A stretch of 64,000 nt of DNA from Acidaminobacter sp. JC074. GTDB lineage: Bacteria > Bacillota > Clostridia > Peptostreptococcales > Acidaminobacteraceae. Location: NCBI RefSeq assembly GCF_022496765.1, contig NZ_VANV01000009.1:186034-250033 (forward strand), written 5' to 3'. Under the pieces are notes generated by a model that did not search any database, was not told where the DNA came from, and saw nothing but the letters and a program-made list of their open reading frames with translations. Position numbers and translations under genes: made by a program. Shown piece by piece: positions 1 to 8,181 of this stretch (its first letter is position 1; each line of letters opens with the position of its first letter).

Positions 1-392
1 AAACCACCCTTGAAAAATTGTCCATCTGCATTGGTCGTAATAACAAAGTAGTGCTTATCTTTAACTATATCATATAAATCTTTATAGGCCTCAAGCTGGT
101 CTGTTCTGTAATATACATTGTAAATATGTCTGGCCCAAAAGCCCCAATAGGTATTAGCACTTTCTTCTCTTAAATACCAATGATGAGCGATACCATCAGA
201 GATGGTTTTGTAGCCTAGCCTCGCATAAAGCGGATAAAGTTCTTTAAAAAGTCCTTCATCGTTATAGTTGAGACCTGCTGAAGCACTTAAACCTGCACCA
301 GCACCTATAACAATACGGTCAGCTTGGTCAATGTTTTTTATTATTTCATCAAGAAGGTCACTTGATAAACTTGCTTTGGTGTTTATATTCAT
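1..392 (-). CDS. Sir2-family (class M-like) sirtuin, partial
   Basis: This is the N-terminal 130 residues of a sirtuin; the rest lies beyond the left edge. Sirtuins use NAD+ to remove acyl groups from lysine or, in the M class, to ADP-ribosylate a protein. The translation shows the NAD-binding motif GAGAGLSASAG, followed by LNYND in place of the GIPDFR loop of ordinary deacetylases, and later ITTNADGQF, the TTNxD motif. Absence of GIPDFR suggests a class M (SirTM-like) enzyme. In other bacteria such enzymes sit with a macrodomain protein and a GcvH-like protein; those partners would be outside the window. The ATG at 392 has no clear ribosome binding site, and the frame stays open upstream to at least 490 into the neighbouring transposase remnant, so the start is uncertain and expression may depend on that element. 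Confidence 0.75.
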   Translation of the reverse strand, partial: MNINTKASLSSDLLDEIIKNIDQADRIVIGAGAGLSASAGLNYNDEGLFKELYPLYARLGYKTISDGIAHHWYLREESANTYWGFWARHIYNVYYRTDQLEAYKDLYDIVKDKHYFVITTNADGQFFKGG

Positions 393-478
393 TCTGATTG
401 ACACATGCCACATCGCTCTCTGCATATATGGAGCCCATCTTTGCAAGCGGTCAGTGGGTGCCGTAGAATCAGTTGTTT

Positions 479-1854
479 TTATTTGTATCGTAGTCCCTTT
501 CTTGCTATTTGATAAGCTGCCGCATCATGTGAAGAACAACCTAATCTTTTCATTACTTTTTTTCCTTCTTTTGAAGTATTTCTTGGATTGACATACTTAA
601 ATGCTACCCCTCTATTTAAACATCTACTTTCTACAGCTTTCATATACTTAACAAACGGAAATCCAGATAACATTCGTTTATACTTCTTTGTCTGCCTTCT
701 AAGATAAAAGTTTTTTATGCTTAAAATCTAGATTTTCAATGACGACCATTAAACCATTAATTTCAGCATAATTCGTAATATCTACAGCTACTTTGTTTAA
801 CATATCTTTGATTTGATTAGAGGATTTTGAGTACATTTCATACTTTAATGTAAAATGGTTTATTGGATTACCGTATCGGTCGACATGACATGATAGCAAT
901 TAAGATGATTGACATTAAAATCGACACCTAATGCCCCTACATAAGGACTTGTAATTTCTTTTGGTGCTTCATATTCTAATGATGCATGAAGATACCATAT
1001 ATCTCTTTTTCTTATGAATCGATAGGATACTGCTTGATAGATCTTTTCAATTTTAAAGCCTTTATTTACACGATAGCCATAATGCTATGTCACTTTTTCC
1101 ATCATTTCGTTTCCATAATTGAAATCAACGTCCTTAATAGTCAAATATTGTCCATATTTTTTTTCTAAACATCTTGGTATTCTAAGCTTTAGTTCATCTC
1201 CAGAATATCTACAGTTTTGGTTACCATTTACTTCATCTTTGGACCCTATACAGAAAAACATATGGTTTCGAGCATTTCCCCATTCTTGTTTCCATTCGCT
1301 ATGGGATAAACCACAAGGCTTAAATTGCTTCTTGAAAAGCTTTTTAGTGCCGAAGCAAACCCTTATAATGCCATTATCTAAATCATTTTCAAGTTTCATT
1401 AGTTTGTGTTGAATGTTGCCTAATTTACGTTTTTTATAATGTATATTACGTTCTAATTGCTTCTTTTCTTTCACAAGGTCTTTAAAATGTGTATCCGATT
1501 GTTTAAGGTACTTTAGAGTCAAACCAATTTCTTTACTATCTGATGTAAGTCTTTGTATGTCCTTTGTTAAAAACTCAAGACGCATTTTCTTATCAGAAAT
1601 CTCATCATTCATCAATTCTATCCTTGAATCTATAAGTCCACTTATATGACAATACATACTATTAAACGGTCTAGCAAGTATGCCATATTCTGATATGTAC
1701 TTCTTTTTGAGTTGATTTCTTTTCATTTTTTTACATGCTAAATCAACAAAAGTTTACGTGATAAACGCGACCAGAAGTCTGCTACTTCATTAAGTACAGA
1801 GTAATATGATTCTATTCTAATTTTCTCCTGGTAAGTGACATTAATTACAGACAT
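479..1854 (-). pseudogene. tnpB: IS200/IS605-family TnpB-like (OrfB) transposase, degenerate
   Basis: Four stretches read as one broken OrfB/TnpB-like protein, the RNA-guided nuclease family of IS605 elements. The N-terminus starts at ATG 1854 and is cut by a TAG at 1738-1740, with the frame shifting to the open stretch that begins at 1726. The middle part has an in-frame TAG at 1085-1087. Beyond it the same frame continues through GALGVDFNVNHL, the first RuvC aspartate, then shifts near 890 into VVIENLDF, the RuvC glutamate. A further shift in an A-rich run near 710 leads to SSHDAAAYQIARKG, the third RuvC aspartate, ending at 479. The Cys4 zinc finger of typical TnpB is not visible. No TnpA is present. 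The lesions make it certainly non-functional as written. Confidence 0.85.
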
Positions 1855-1989
1855 AAAAAAATAACTCCTTTGATCGATAATAAATAAATCTAGGAATTAT
1901 TAATATAAGTAAACATATATATAGTGAAAAAAGAAATTAGATAATAAGAAAATAAATATACTTTATTATACCAAAAAAGACACCAGAAC

Positions 1990-2015
1990 ACAAGTTCGGA
2001 GCGCTGACAACTTGT
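1990..2015 (-). repeat. Candidate IS end hairpin
   Basis: An inverted repeat, ACAAGTT (1990-1996) and AACTTGT (2009-2015), encloses a 12-base loop upstream of the transposase remnant. Single-strand IS200/IS605 elements carry subterminal hairpins at their ends, and this one lies between the tnpB start and the truncated MATE gene, where a left end would be expected. The remaining non-coding bases 1855-2025 hold an AT-rich leader and nothing else I recognise. The exact element boundary cannot be fixed without an empty site. Confidence 0.4.
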
Positions 2016-2025
2016 AAAAATCATG

Positions 2026-2341
2026 TCAAAAATTAGAAAAGAGATTTAATAAAAGAATGTTAATATATGCTCGCGTGTGTTCGAAATCGTTTTCTATGTT
2101 TTTCTGTACTTTTACATATTTTGCTATGTTTTTTGCAACTGTAGCTAACCCGTCGAAACCAACATTGAAAAAAAAATAACACACCTGCAATGGATGAACC
2201 CATAGAAGAAGCAGCGACAAAGTCACTGCCCAATCCAGATATAAAATACACATCCATGGTATGCATGAGAATTTGAAGGACTGAACCTATCATAAGTGGC
2301 AGCCCTAATCTTATGATACTTTTAAAGTGTTTAAAACTCAT
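2026..2341 (-). pseudogene. MATE-family efflux transporter, N-terminal remnant
   Basis: The first 55 or so residues read as a MATE (multidrug and toxin extrusion) transporter N-terminus: two amphipathic starts, a membrane segment around GLPLMIGSVLQILMHTMDVYF, then an Ala/Ser/Gly-rich second segment. The frame is lost at a run of nine A residues near 2168-2176, after which the neighbouring frame carries the continuing similarity (GLATVAKNIAKY) to a stop at 2026. A full MATE protein has about 450 residues and 12 helices, so more than three quarters is missing. The break coincides with the IS605-type remnant, which probably interrupted the gene. Its start lies one base from the stop side of the flavoprotein gene at 2343, so it was once the distal gene of that operon. 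Confidence 0.7.
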
Positions 2342-2342
2342 T

Positions 2343-4196
2343 TTACCTACCTAACAAGAGTGATGCACTTGAATTTCTGTCACAACGCATGCATCTACTC
2401 GCTTCATATTTTGCATCTTCTAAAGAATAATTTTTATTGACTTGATCAAAGCTTTTGATTCTCATAATAGGATCTAAAGTATCAATTTCTCTTAAATCGT
2501 CATCAAAGGTTCTGATGTTTAATACCTTTTCAGGTATTGTAATCGGTTTACCAGTATAAAGACCAGAACCACCTAAATAGGCATCAATAGACTCAGCTGC
2601 TTTTTTACCTTGACCAATGGCATCAATTACAATGGTTGGCTTTAAGACGTCACCTGCTAGGAAAATATCGTCAGCCCCTTCAAGTTCTGGCTGGTCCATT
2701 AAAGTAAAAGATAAATCGCGCTTTTGTCCAATTGCCCAAACAATTAAATCCACATTTTCAAGCACCAAGTCACTGTTAGCAAAGACTGGCGAAAATCCAC
2801 CACCGTCATTATATACATCTAAACAAGTCTTTAAATGAACATTTGAATCCTCAATCCTGTCTATACCATAACCGTGTAATAGATTAACACCCTCTTCTTT
2901 AGATTGAAGACATTCTTCCTTACTGGCCGGCAGTATGTTCTCTGATTCCAAAGAAACAAGACTCACCTTGGCACCTAAACGTATACTTGAACGGGCAACA
3001 TCCATAGAAACATCTCCGCCACCGACAACAAGGATATGACCCTCAAATGAGTTCAAGTCGCCTGTATGAACCTGGCGTAAGAAGTCAATGGCAGCCTGGG
3101 AGTCTATAGTTGACTCAAGACTTTTACCTATCGGTGTACCTGTAGCAATTAATACAGAATTATGGCGACTTCTTATTTCATCAAACATCGCATCTTTACC
3201 AACTTCAAAGTTTCTTTTTATTTGAACACCCAGTTCCTCAATGGTTTTGATTTCTCTTTGAATCTCCACTGATGGTAAACGGTACTTTGGAACACCATAA
3301 GAAAGCATGCCACCTGCTTCAGCATTTTTTTCATAAATAGTAACATCATAGCCACTTCTTCTTAAAAAGTAGCCTGCCGTCAAACCTGCCGGTCCACCGC
3401 CAATGATGCCTACAGATAAACCTTTATCATCTAGACAGGTCTCCTTTTCCCAAGATTCTAGGGCTTTTGCAGAGATAAACCTCTGTAAGGCTCTAACACC
3501 GACTGTACCCGTTATTTCCCCCCTTCTACACCTGTCTTCGCAAGGTCTTGCACAAACAGAACCACATACAGATGAAAGTGGGTTTTCCTGTCTCATCAGC
3601 TTGTAAGCTTGATCGTAATCGTCATCTTTCATAAGGGCTACAAAACCTGGTATATGAATACCTGCTGGACAGGCATTGATACACTGGGCTTTAAAAAGAC
3701 CTCTGCAGATGCCAAGAGAACAAGCCCCCTTTACATGTGACTCAAATTCATCTTCATACCATTCTAAGAGTTGAGATATATTTTTACAGGCAAGCTTTTC
3801 TCCGAGTGTTTTACCTGGTTTTGAAAGGCGTATTCTTAAAATGTCTAAAGTATTTTCATCACTAGAGCCATTTGTAAGGTCTTCTATTAATTGATAGAGC
3901 TTCTTTAAAGATTCATTTACAATCCCAAGCTCTCTCATAACAAATCTAAGCATAAATCTTGAATAGTCTACCGGACAAAAGTCATCTAAAAATAAAATGC
4001 TTTCTTCATAGAACTTTAGTTCAGAAAGTGTTTTTCTGATATCAAAGCCCTTATAAAAACTTCCAAGACCACCACCTACTTGAATCAAAGAAGGTCTTTT
4101 TGATGTAAAATGCTTATAGAAAAGGTCTTTTAAAGTCATGGACTCTAAAACTTCTACTTCTTTTACTTGACTTTGGTAATATAGTTTAAGCTTCAT
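2343..4196 (-). CDS. NAD(P)H flavoprotein: NuoF-tail-like domain plus GltD-type oxidoreductase
   Basis: A 617-residue Fe-S flavoprotein. Residues about 160-225 carry two cysteine clusters (CSLGIC, CINACP, then CGSVCARPCEDRC) that match the 4Fe-4S N-terminal domain of glutamate synthase small subunit (GltD). Next come the FAD motif GIIGGGPAG near 265 and the second nucleotide motif VVGGGDVSMD near 380; these move electrons from NAD(P)H through FAD to Fe-S clusters. The first 120 residues resemble the C-terminal SLBB/cluster part of NuoF (VGGGLGSFY, DDFCPVDYSRF), but the ESCGKC cluster motif is gone, so this part looks degenerate. The C-terminus ends in CMRC. ATG 4196 has AGGAGG six bases upstream and is preferred to GTG 4199. 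It overlaps the dehalogenase-like gene by 11 bases, so the two are translationally coupled and it probably supplies that protein with electrons (inference). Confidence 0.85.
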   Translation of the reverse strand: MKLKLYYQSQVKEVEVLESMTLKDLFYKHFTSKRPSLIQVGGGLGSFYKGFDIRKTLSELKFYEESILFLDDFCPVDYSRFMLRFVMRELGIVNESLKKLYQLIEDLTNGSSDENTLDILRIRLSKPGKTLGEKLACKNISQLLEWYEDEFESHVKGACSLGICRGLFKAQCINACPAGIHIPGFVALMKDDDYDQAYKLMRQENPLSSVCGSVCARPCEDRCRRGEITGTVGVRALQRFISAKALESWEKETCLDDKGLSVGIIGGGPAGLTAGYFLRRSGYDVTIYEKNAEAGGMLSYGVPKYRLPSVEIQREIKTIEELGVQIKRNFEVGKDAMFDEIRSRHNSVLIATGTPIGKSLESTIDSQAAIDFLRQVHTGDLNSFEGHILVVGGGDVSMDVARSSIRLGAKVSLVSLESENILPASKEECLQSKEEGVNLLHGYGIDRIEDSNVHLKTCLDVYNDGGGFSPVFANSDLVLENVDLIVWAIGQKRDLSFTLMDQPELEGADDIFLAGDVLKPTIVIDAIGQGKKAAESIDAYLGGSGLYTGKPITIPEKVLNIRTFDDDLREIDTLDPIMRIKSFDQVNKNYSLEDAKYEASRCMRCDRNSSASLLLGR

Positions 4197-5361
4197 CACT
4201 GACCTCCTTATAGTTGGTTTTATAAGCCGGTCTGTCTAAATTATGTTTGTAATAAGTCGGTAGTGAATTCAGTGCATTTTCATAACCTAGCATACTGATA
4301 GGACAAACCCTGATACACTGGACACACTCATGTTTGATGGCCATCATATCAAAGCATTTAATATGGTCTGTTGTTCTTTTTACTGTTCCTCTATAACGAG
4401 ATTCCTCTTTAGGAATAGCACCTGATGGACAGGATTTCTGACACATCCTGCATCTGGCACAAAACTCTTCTATATTGTAATCTATGGGCTCATCAAGTTC
4501 CAGGTCTGCATCAATTATAACCGATGTGTACTTAATCCTAGTACCACATTCTGGTGTATGAACAATGCCATAAGTTGAAAAGTTTCCAAGTCCTGCATTG
4601 ACTGCATGAACAGAATACTTGATAAAACCTTCCCAAGACCTGGCCCTGCAATCATATCCTTTAGACCTTATAAAATCTGCAACTTCATGCACATGTGCTG
4701 CACAGTGAGCATACCCATAATAGGCTGCCGTATCATGTTCTGGTTTAGGATATCGGTGGACCACTTCATGTGGCATTTCATAACCTAAAAGTATAATGGT
4801 ATCAAAAATAATTTCATCATCCACTTCCACAGAAATAAATCGCCTGTCTATCTTTGTTACTCCAACAGAAACAAACCCCCGTGATTTTGCATAATCAAAG
4901 ATGGCTTTTTTGAGGTCTTTTTCATCCATTTGTTTTTCAGGATGCACCTGAGGAAGGTCCTGACCTTTTGCCTCACGAAGAATTCTTTCATATGACGTAT
5001 GAAGTGTATCCTTGTACCAATCACTTTCATCGACATATTCATCCATCAGTGTACCAAAAAAATTAGGCCTGTTCTTGTTGTTAAAGGCTGGCGGATCCGG
5101 TGGGAAGGGGTGGTTTTTAATAGATAGGTCAAATTCCTCAGTATCCACTATGTTGATATAGGGATTGCGGTCTGTGATGACCTTACCAGGATTGTTGAAA
5201 TATTTGAACATACCATTGGAATAAGACCATCGCTGGATTCTATTATTTTCTGTAGATTCAAGCATTTCTTTTTTACTTTTGTTCCAGCCATCAACAACGG
5301 ATTGATAGCTCTCTTTTTTATCATCTTCATATTGATGATAAACTTTTACATCATTACTCAT
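4186..5361 (-). CDS. Reductive-dehalogenase-like 4Fe-4S protein
   Basis: A 391-residue protein related to the RdhA/QueG superfamily, cobamide-dependent reductases that cleave carbon-halogen bonds or reduce epoxyqueuosine. A central region with AGLGNFSTYGIVHTPECG (around 256-273) is the conserved core preceding the clusters. Two ferredoxin-type clusters follow: C301, C304, C307, C311 (CARCRMCQKSCP) and C336, C346, C349, C353 (CVQCIRVCP). There is no twin-arginine signal, so it is cytoplasmic, unlike respiratory dehalogenases. No RdhB-type membrane anchor lies next to it. The N-terminal 140 residues, rich in Asp/Pro/Tyr, match the extended N-terminus of RdhA rather than QueG. AAAGGAG precedes the ATG. 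It is coupled to the downstream NAD(P)H flavoprotein. The substrate is unknown; a halogenated organic compound is possible but unproven. Confidence 0.8.
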   Translation of the reverse strand: MSNDVKVYHQYEDDKKESYQSVVDGWNKSKKEMLESTENNRIQRWSYSNGMFKYFNNPGKVITDRNPYINIVDTEEFDLSIKNHPFPPDPPAFNNKNRPNFFGTLMDEYVDESDWYKDTLHTSYERILREAKGQDLPQVHPEKQMDEKDLKKAIFDYAKSRGFVSVGVTKIDRRFISVEVDDEIIFDTIILLGYEMPHEVVHRYPKPEHDTAAYYGYAHCAAHVHEVADFIRSKGYDCRARSWEGFIKYSVHAVNAGLGNFSTYGIVHTPECGTRIKYTSVIIDADLELDEPIDYNIEEFCARCRMCQKSCPSGAIPKEESRYRGTVKRTTDHIKCFDMMAIKHECVQCIRVCPISMLGYENALNSLPTYYKHNLDRPAYKTNYKEVSDEA

Positions 5362-5491
5362 AAACGCTCCTTTATAAAATAAGCTATTGCTATACCTTAT
5401 GGCGCAAGACTGTCGGTTCCCTAGATGATGATCATTAAATAATGACTTATTATGATTTTAAACGAAAACTAGGTCTGGGTCAAAATTTTAC

Positions 5492-5522
5492 TTGTGAGAT
5501 TTTCCAAACTATGTGCTATAAT
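5492..5522 (+). promoter_or_regulatory. Extended -10 promoter of the response regulator/CheX operon
   Basis: TATAAT at 5517-5522 is preceded by TG one base upstream (TGCTATAAT, an extended -10). A weak -35, TTGTGA, lies at 5492-5497 with a long 19-base spacer, which an extended -10 can tolerate. Transcription would start near 5529, downstream of the ATG at 5442, which therefore cannot be the start codon of the regulator. Confidence 0.6.
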
Positions 5523-5546
5523 GAATTTAGTACATCAAACAAAGGG

Positions 5547-5912
5547 GTGAGAAAAATTATAAAAATACTAATATGTGATGATTCCATTACTATCAGAAAA
5601 AAACTGCAAGGGGCTATTTCGATAGACAAAGAGATCGAATATTATGAAGCTAAAAACGGTGTTGAAGCTATAAAAATGTATAAAGACGTGTCACCCAACA
5701 TTGTGTTTATGGATATCATAATGCCTGAACAAGATGGTATTGAAGCACTTAAGCAAATTATGACTTATGATCCAAAAGCCGTCGTTATTATGTTGTCATC
5801 TGTTGGTACCAAAATGAACTTAAAAGTCGCTTTAGAAAGTGGCGCTAGTGATTTTATTCAAAAACCATGGGATATAAAGAACTTGAATACTGTTCTTTCG
5901 AAATATATATAA
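5547..5912 (+). CDS. Single-domain CheY-like response regulator
   Basis: A stand-alone receiver domain of about 120 residues. It has the acidic pair in ICDDS, the phospho-acceptor aspartate in FMDIIMP, the serine switch residue in MLSSVGT and the lysine in QKPW, so it should be phosphorylated by a histidine kinase. There is no output domain, as in CheY. The start is unusual. The ribosome site AAAGGGGTGA (5541-5550) is followed by GTG at 5547, overlapping it, or by ATT at 5556, five bases later, which gives the standard receiver beginning IIKILICDDS. No ATG is available downstream of the promoter before the domain. I list GTG 5547; ATT 5556 fits spacing and homology better. The MshEN-CheX gene follows after 11 bases, so a chemotaxis role is likely. 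Confidence 0.8.
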   Translation: MRKIIKILICDDSITIRKKLQGAISIDKEIEYYEAKNGVEAIKMYKDVSPNIVFMDIIMPEQDGIEALKQIMTYDPKAVVIMLSSVGTKMNLKVALESGASDFIQKPWDIKNLNTVLSKYI

Positions 5913-5923
5913 GCGAGGTTGTT

Positions 5924-6811
5924 ATGTTTAGTGTTTTTTTTGGTCAATATCTTTTGAACCAAGGTGCCATAGATAAAGAAGCATTGAGTAAATTGTTGGA
6001 CATCAGTAAGAAAACAAGAGTTAAACTTGGTGTACTGGCAATTAATTCAGGACTGATGACTGTGGACAATGTTAACAAAGTCAGCCAACTGCAGCAGCAA
6101 ACAGATATGAAATTTGGTGAAATTGCCATTTCAGAAGGCCTGCTAACAGAACCGGAGTTAGGTATCCTCTTAAGTGTGCAAGATTCAGAACATTTAAAAT
6201 TAAGCCAAACCTTAATCGATCAGGGCATGATGTCACTTGAAGAAGTAGAAAAACATCTATCATCATATAGATCAGCTTTTTCTCTAAGCGATGAAGCTTT
6301 TGAAGAATTAAAAGAAGGTAAAGCTAGAACCATCATTGATACATACTTAAATTTTCAGCAAGATTCATTTGCAGATCTCTATAAGGAGTACATTACCTTA
6401 TTCTATAAAAACGTTGTAAGATTCATTGATTCTACCATTCATATTGATCATGTAGAAGTCATTGAATCAAGACAATATGATTATATTATCAAACAAGATA
6501 TTGTAGGTCCTAAAAGAATTTATACAGGCTTTGGCGCAGGCTCTGATGTTTTAATCAAAATAGCCAGTGAATACGCAGACGAAGCATTTCATTCTTTAGA
6601 TGATTATGCCCTTGATGCACTGGGCGAATTCTTAAACTTAAATAACGGATTGTATTTAGTCAATTTATCTGACTACGGTGTAGACCTATCTTTGGATATC
6701 CAGTCTATATCAAAAAATCATTTAATCGAATCTAATAAAGTTTACTGTATACCATTTTACTCTAACTTCGGTAGATTTGACTTATTGATCAGTTTAAATC
6801 CAATAGTATAG
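5924..6811 (+). CDS. MshEN-like plus CheX/CheC-like phosphatase domain protein
   Basis: A 295-residue protein with two parts. Residues 1-130 contain helical repeats of the type II secretion ATPase N-terminal (MshEN/GspE_N) kind, LAINSGLMTVDNVNKV and IAISEGLLTEPELG, which in some proteins bind cyclic di-GMP. Residues 150-295 resemble CheX/CheC, including ALDALGEFLNLNNGLY, which matches the E-x2-N helix that dephosphorylates CheY-P. ATG 5924 has GCGAGG upstream; the frame is open further up but overlaps the regulator. It is co-transcribed with the single-domain receiver, the obvious substrate. Together they could form a small phosphate-signal sink coupled to c-di-GMP; this coupling is inference from the fold only. 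A strong terminator follows. Confidence 0.7.
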   Translation: MFSVFFGQYLLNQGAIDKEALSKLLDISKKTRVKLGVLAINSGLMTVDNVNKVSQLQQQTDMKFGEIAISEGLLTEPELGILLSVQDSEHLKLSQTLIDQGMMSLEEVEKHLSSYRSAFSLSDEAFEELKEGKARTIIDTYLNFQQDSFADLYKEYITLFYKNVVRFIDSTIHIDHVEVIESRQYDYIIKQDIVGPKRIYTGFGAGSDVLIKIASEYADEAFHSLDDYALDALGEFLNLNNGLYLVNLSDYGVDLSLDIQSISKNHLIESNKVYCIPFYSNFGRFDLLISLNPIV

Positions 6812-6813
6812 AA

Positions 6814-6836
6814 AATGCGGTGCTCAGCACCGCATT
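6814..6836. terminator. Bidirectional intrinsic terminator
   Basis: A perfect 11-bp stem, AATGCGGTGCT paired with AGCACCGCATT around a single C, is followed on the plus strand by CTTTTTATTTATTTTTTT. It lies between the convergent CheX-like gene and the ATP-grasp ligase gene and can serve both. Confidence 0.85.
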
Positions 6837-6855
6837 CTTTTTATTTATTTTTTTC

Positions 6856-8181
6856 TTACTTTACTACAAGAGACGACAGTGAATAACCGTCATTCAAATC
6901 AGATATAACAGCATTAAAACCCGCTCTTGTAAAGATGCCTTTAAGCTTTTCATTGTATAAGAAGAGCCCGGTTATGTTGTTGACAGTCTTTACTTCAAAA
7001 TGACCATCTTCATCAAAATACAAGTTCTCATTATTAGACTTATCACAGAACTCTTGAATGATATAACCTTCTTTACAACAGTCTTCAAGCATATAACGCC
7101 ACTTGTCTGCATCATACTCCTTACCTGCAAAAACACCTTTAGAAGCATAGTAGTCAATCGGCTTTATGATGTACTTGTCTTTATTTTCAACATACTCATC
7201 CATATTTTCTTCCATAATTAAAGCTCTTGTATATGGAATACATGCATCGATATAGTCTAACTCTTCTTTGGTAAAGTACTTTCTTACTGTTTCATGATGA
7301 AGTGCCTCAAAGTACTTCTTGGTATGAACAATTTGTGATTTGATAGATCCAATAATACAAGTCTTATTGGCCTTGATGCCCTCAATTAAGTCACCCAACT
7401 CGTCGTAATGGTCCATCATATCTCTCGTCACCAGTCTTCTATAAATGATATCAACCTTCTTACCGTTTGTATAAAGATAACCATCTGAGTATTTAAGTTC
7501 ATCCGGCGAAACAATTTCACAATCAAAGCCAGACTTTATAAAAGTTTCCTTAAAAACTTCAAACTCAAGTGGCGAACCTTTAGACATGAAGTCCATAATA
7601 ATCACCATTGGCTTTTCAGATGCCTGACCACCATTTTCTATAAATTCCTTATAAATAGATGCCACTTCATCTACCCATGACTGATAAAGTTCATATCTTT
7701 CAATGGTATATTTTTCAGAAAAATGCTTCATGGCAAAGTTATTAAGAAGAACATCTGTAAGAGGCGTTTCTTCATTCATAGCAGAGGTCCCATCTGTATT
7801 TAACTCACAAAACTTATAGGTCCCATCTGGATAATAGAAAAAGTCAAAACGTCCCATAGGCACCTTAGCCTTAAATCTATGCGGGATTAAAATCAAGTCT
7901 TCTAATCTTTTGTCAAAGCCCCAGACAGGTCTTACTTCAGGATGATTCAAATAAATATCAATAGACTTATTGACAATCTTATAGATATCCTCCGTCAGCT
8001 TTTCAAAATTCTTAACATCTTCTGCCGAATAGATACTCGGATAGTAAAGGTATGGCAGTTGCTTGCCCTTGTAAACCGCCCCTGAATTCCCCACTGCTTC
8101 ATAGGTTTTTTTATAGTCTTCTTCAATAGCCTGTCTATTTTCTAATGCAAAGGCCATCATTTCCTTATTTATTTTAAACAT
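6856..8181 (-). CDS. ATP-grasp peptide ligase (glutathionylspermidine-synthase-like)
   Basis: A 441-residue ATP-grasp-like ligase that should join a carboxylate to an amine through an acyl-phosphate. The signature is GRFDFFYYPDG, then CELNTDGTSAMNE, the Glu-Asn-x-Asp metal and substrate region of the glutathionylspermidine synthase family. Later come YIIKPIDYYASKGVF and IIQEFC, which fit the ATP-binding lysine and acid residues. The amidase half of bifunctional E. coli Gss is absent. It overlaps the upstream TetR-glutamate-cysteine ligase fusion by 8 bases, so the two are coupled. By analogy with gshA-gshB, it probably adds an amino acid or amine to gamma-glutamylcysteine; glutathione, or a different gamma-Glu-Cys-X thiol, are both possible. 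The bidirectional terminator at 6814-6836 closes the operon. Confidence 0.75.
   Translation of the reverse strand: MFKINKEMMAFALENRQAIEEDYKKTYEAVGNSGAVYKGKQLPYLYYPSIYSAEDVKNFEKLTEDIYKIVNKSIDIYLNHPEVRPVWGFDKRLEDLILIPHRFKAKVPMGRFDFFYYPDGTYKFCELNTDGTSAMNEETPLTDVLLNNFAMKHFSEKYTIERYELYQSWVDEVASIYKEFIENGGQASEKPMVIIMDFMSKGSPLEFEVFKETFIKSGFDCEIVSPDELKYSDGYLYTNGKKVDIIYRRLVTRDMMDHYDELGDLIEGIKANKTCIIGSIKSQIVHTKKYFEALHHETVRKYFTKEELDYIDACIPYTRALIMEENMDEYVENKDKYIIKPIDYYASKGVFAGKEYDADKWRYMLEDCCKEGYIIQEFCDKSNNENLYFDEDGHFEVKTVNNITGLFLYNEKLKGIFTRAGFNAVISDLNDGYSLSSLVVK

Noticed and set aside
479..899. Two short open frames (479-673 and 699-899) as separate genes.
   Set aside because: They carry consecutive parts of the same transposase and are fragments of one pseudogene.
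5442..5546. ATG at 5442 as start of the response regulator.
   Set aside because: It lies upstream of the extended -10 promoter and no ribosome site precedes it; the extra residues do not match receiver domains.
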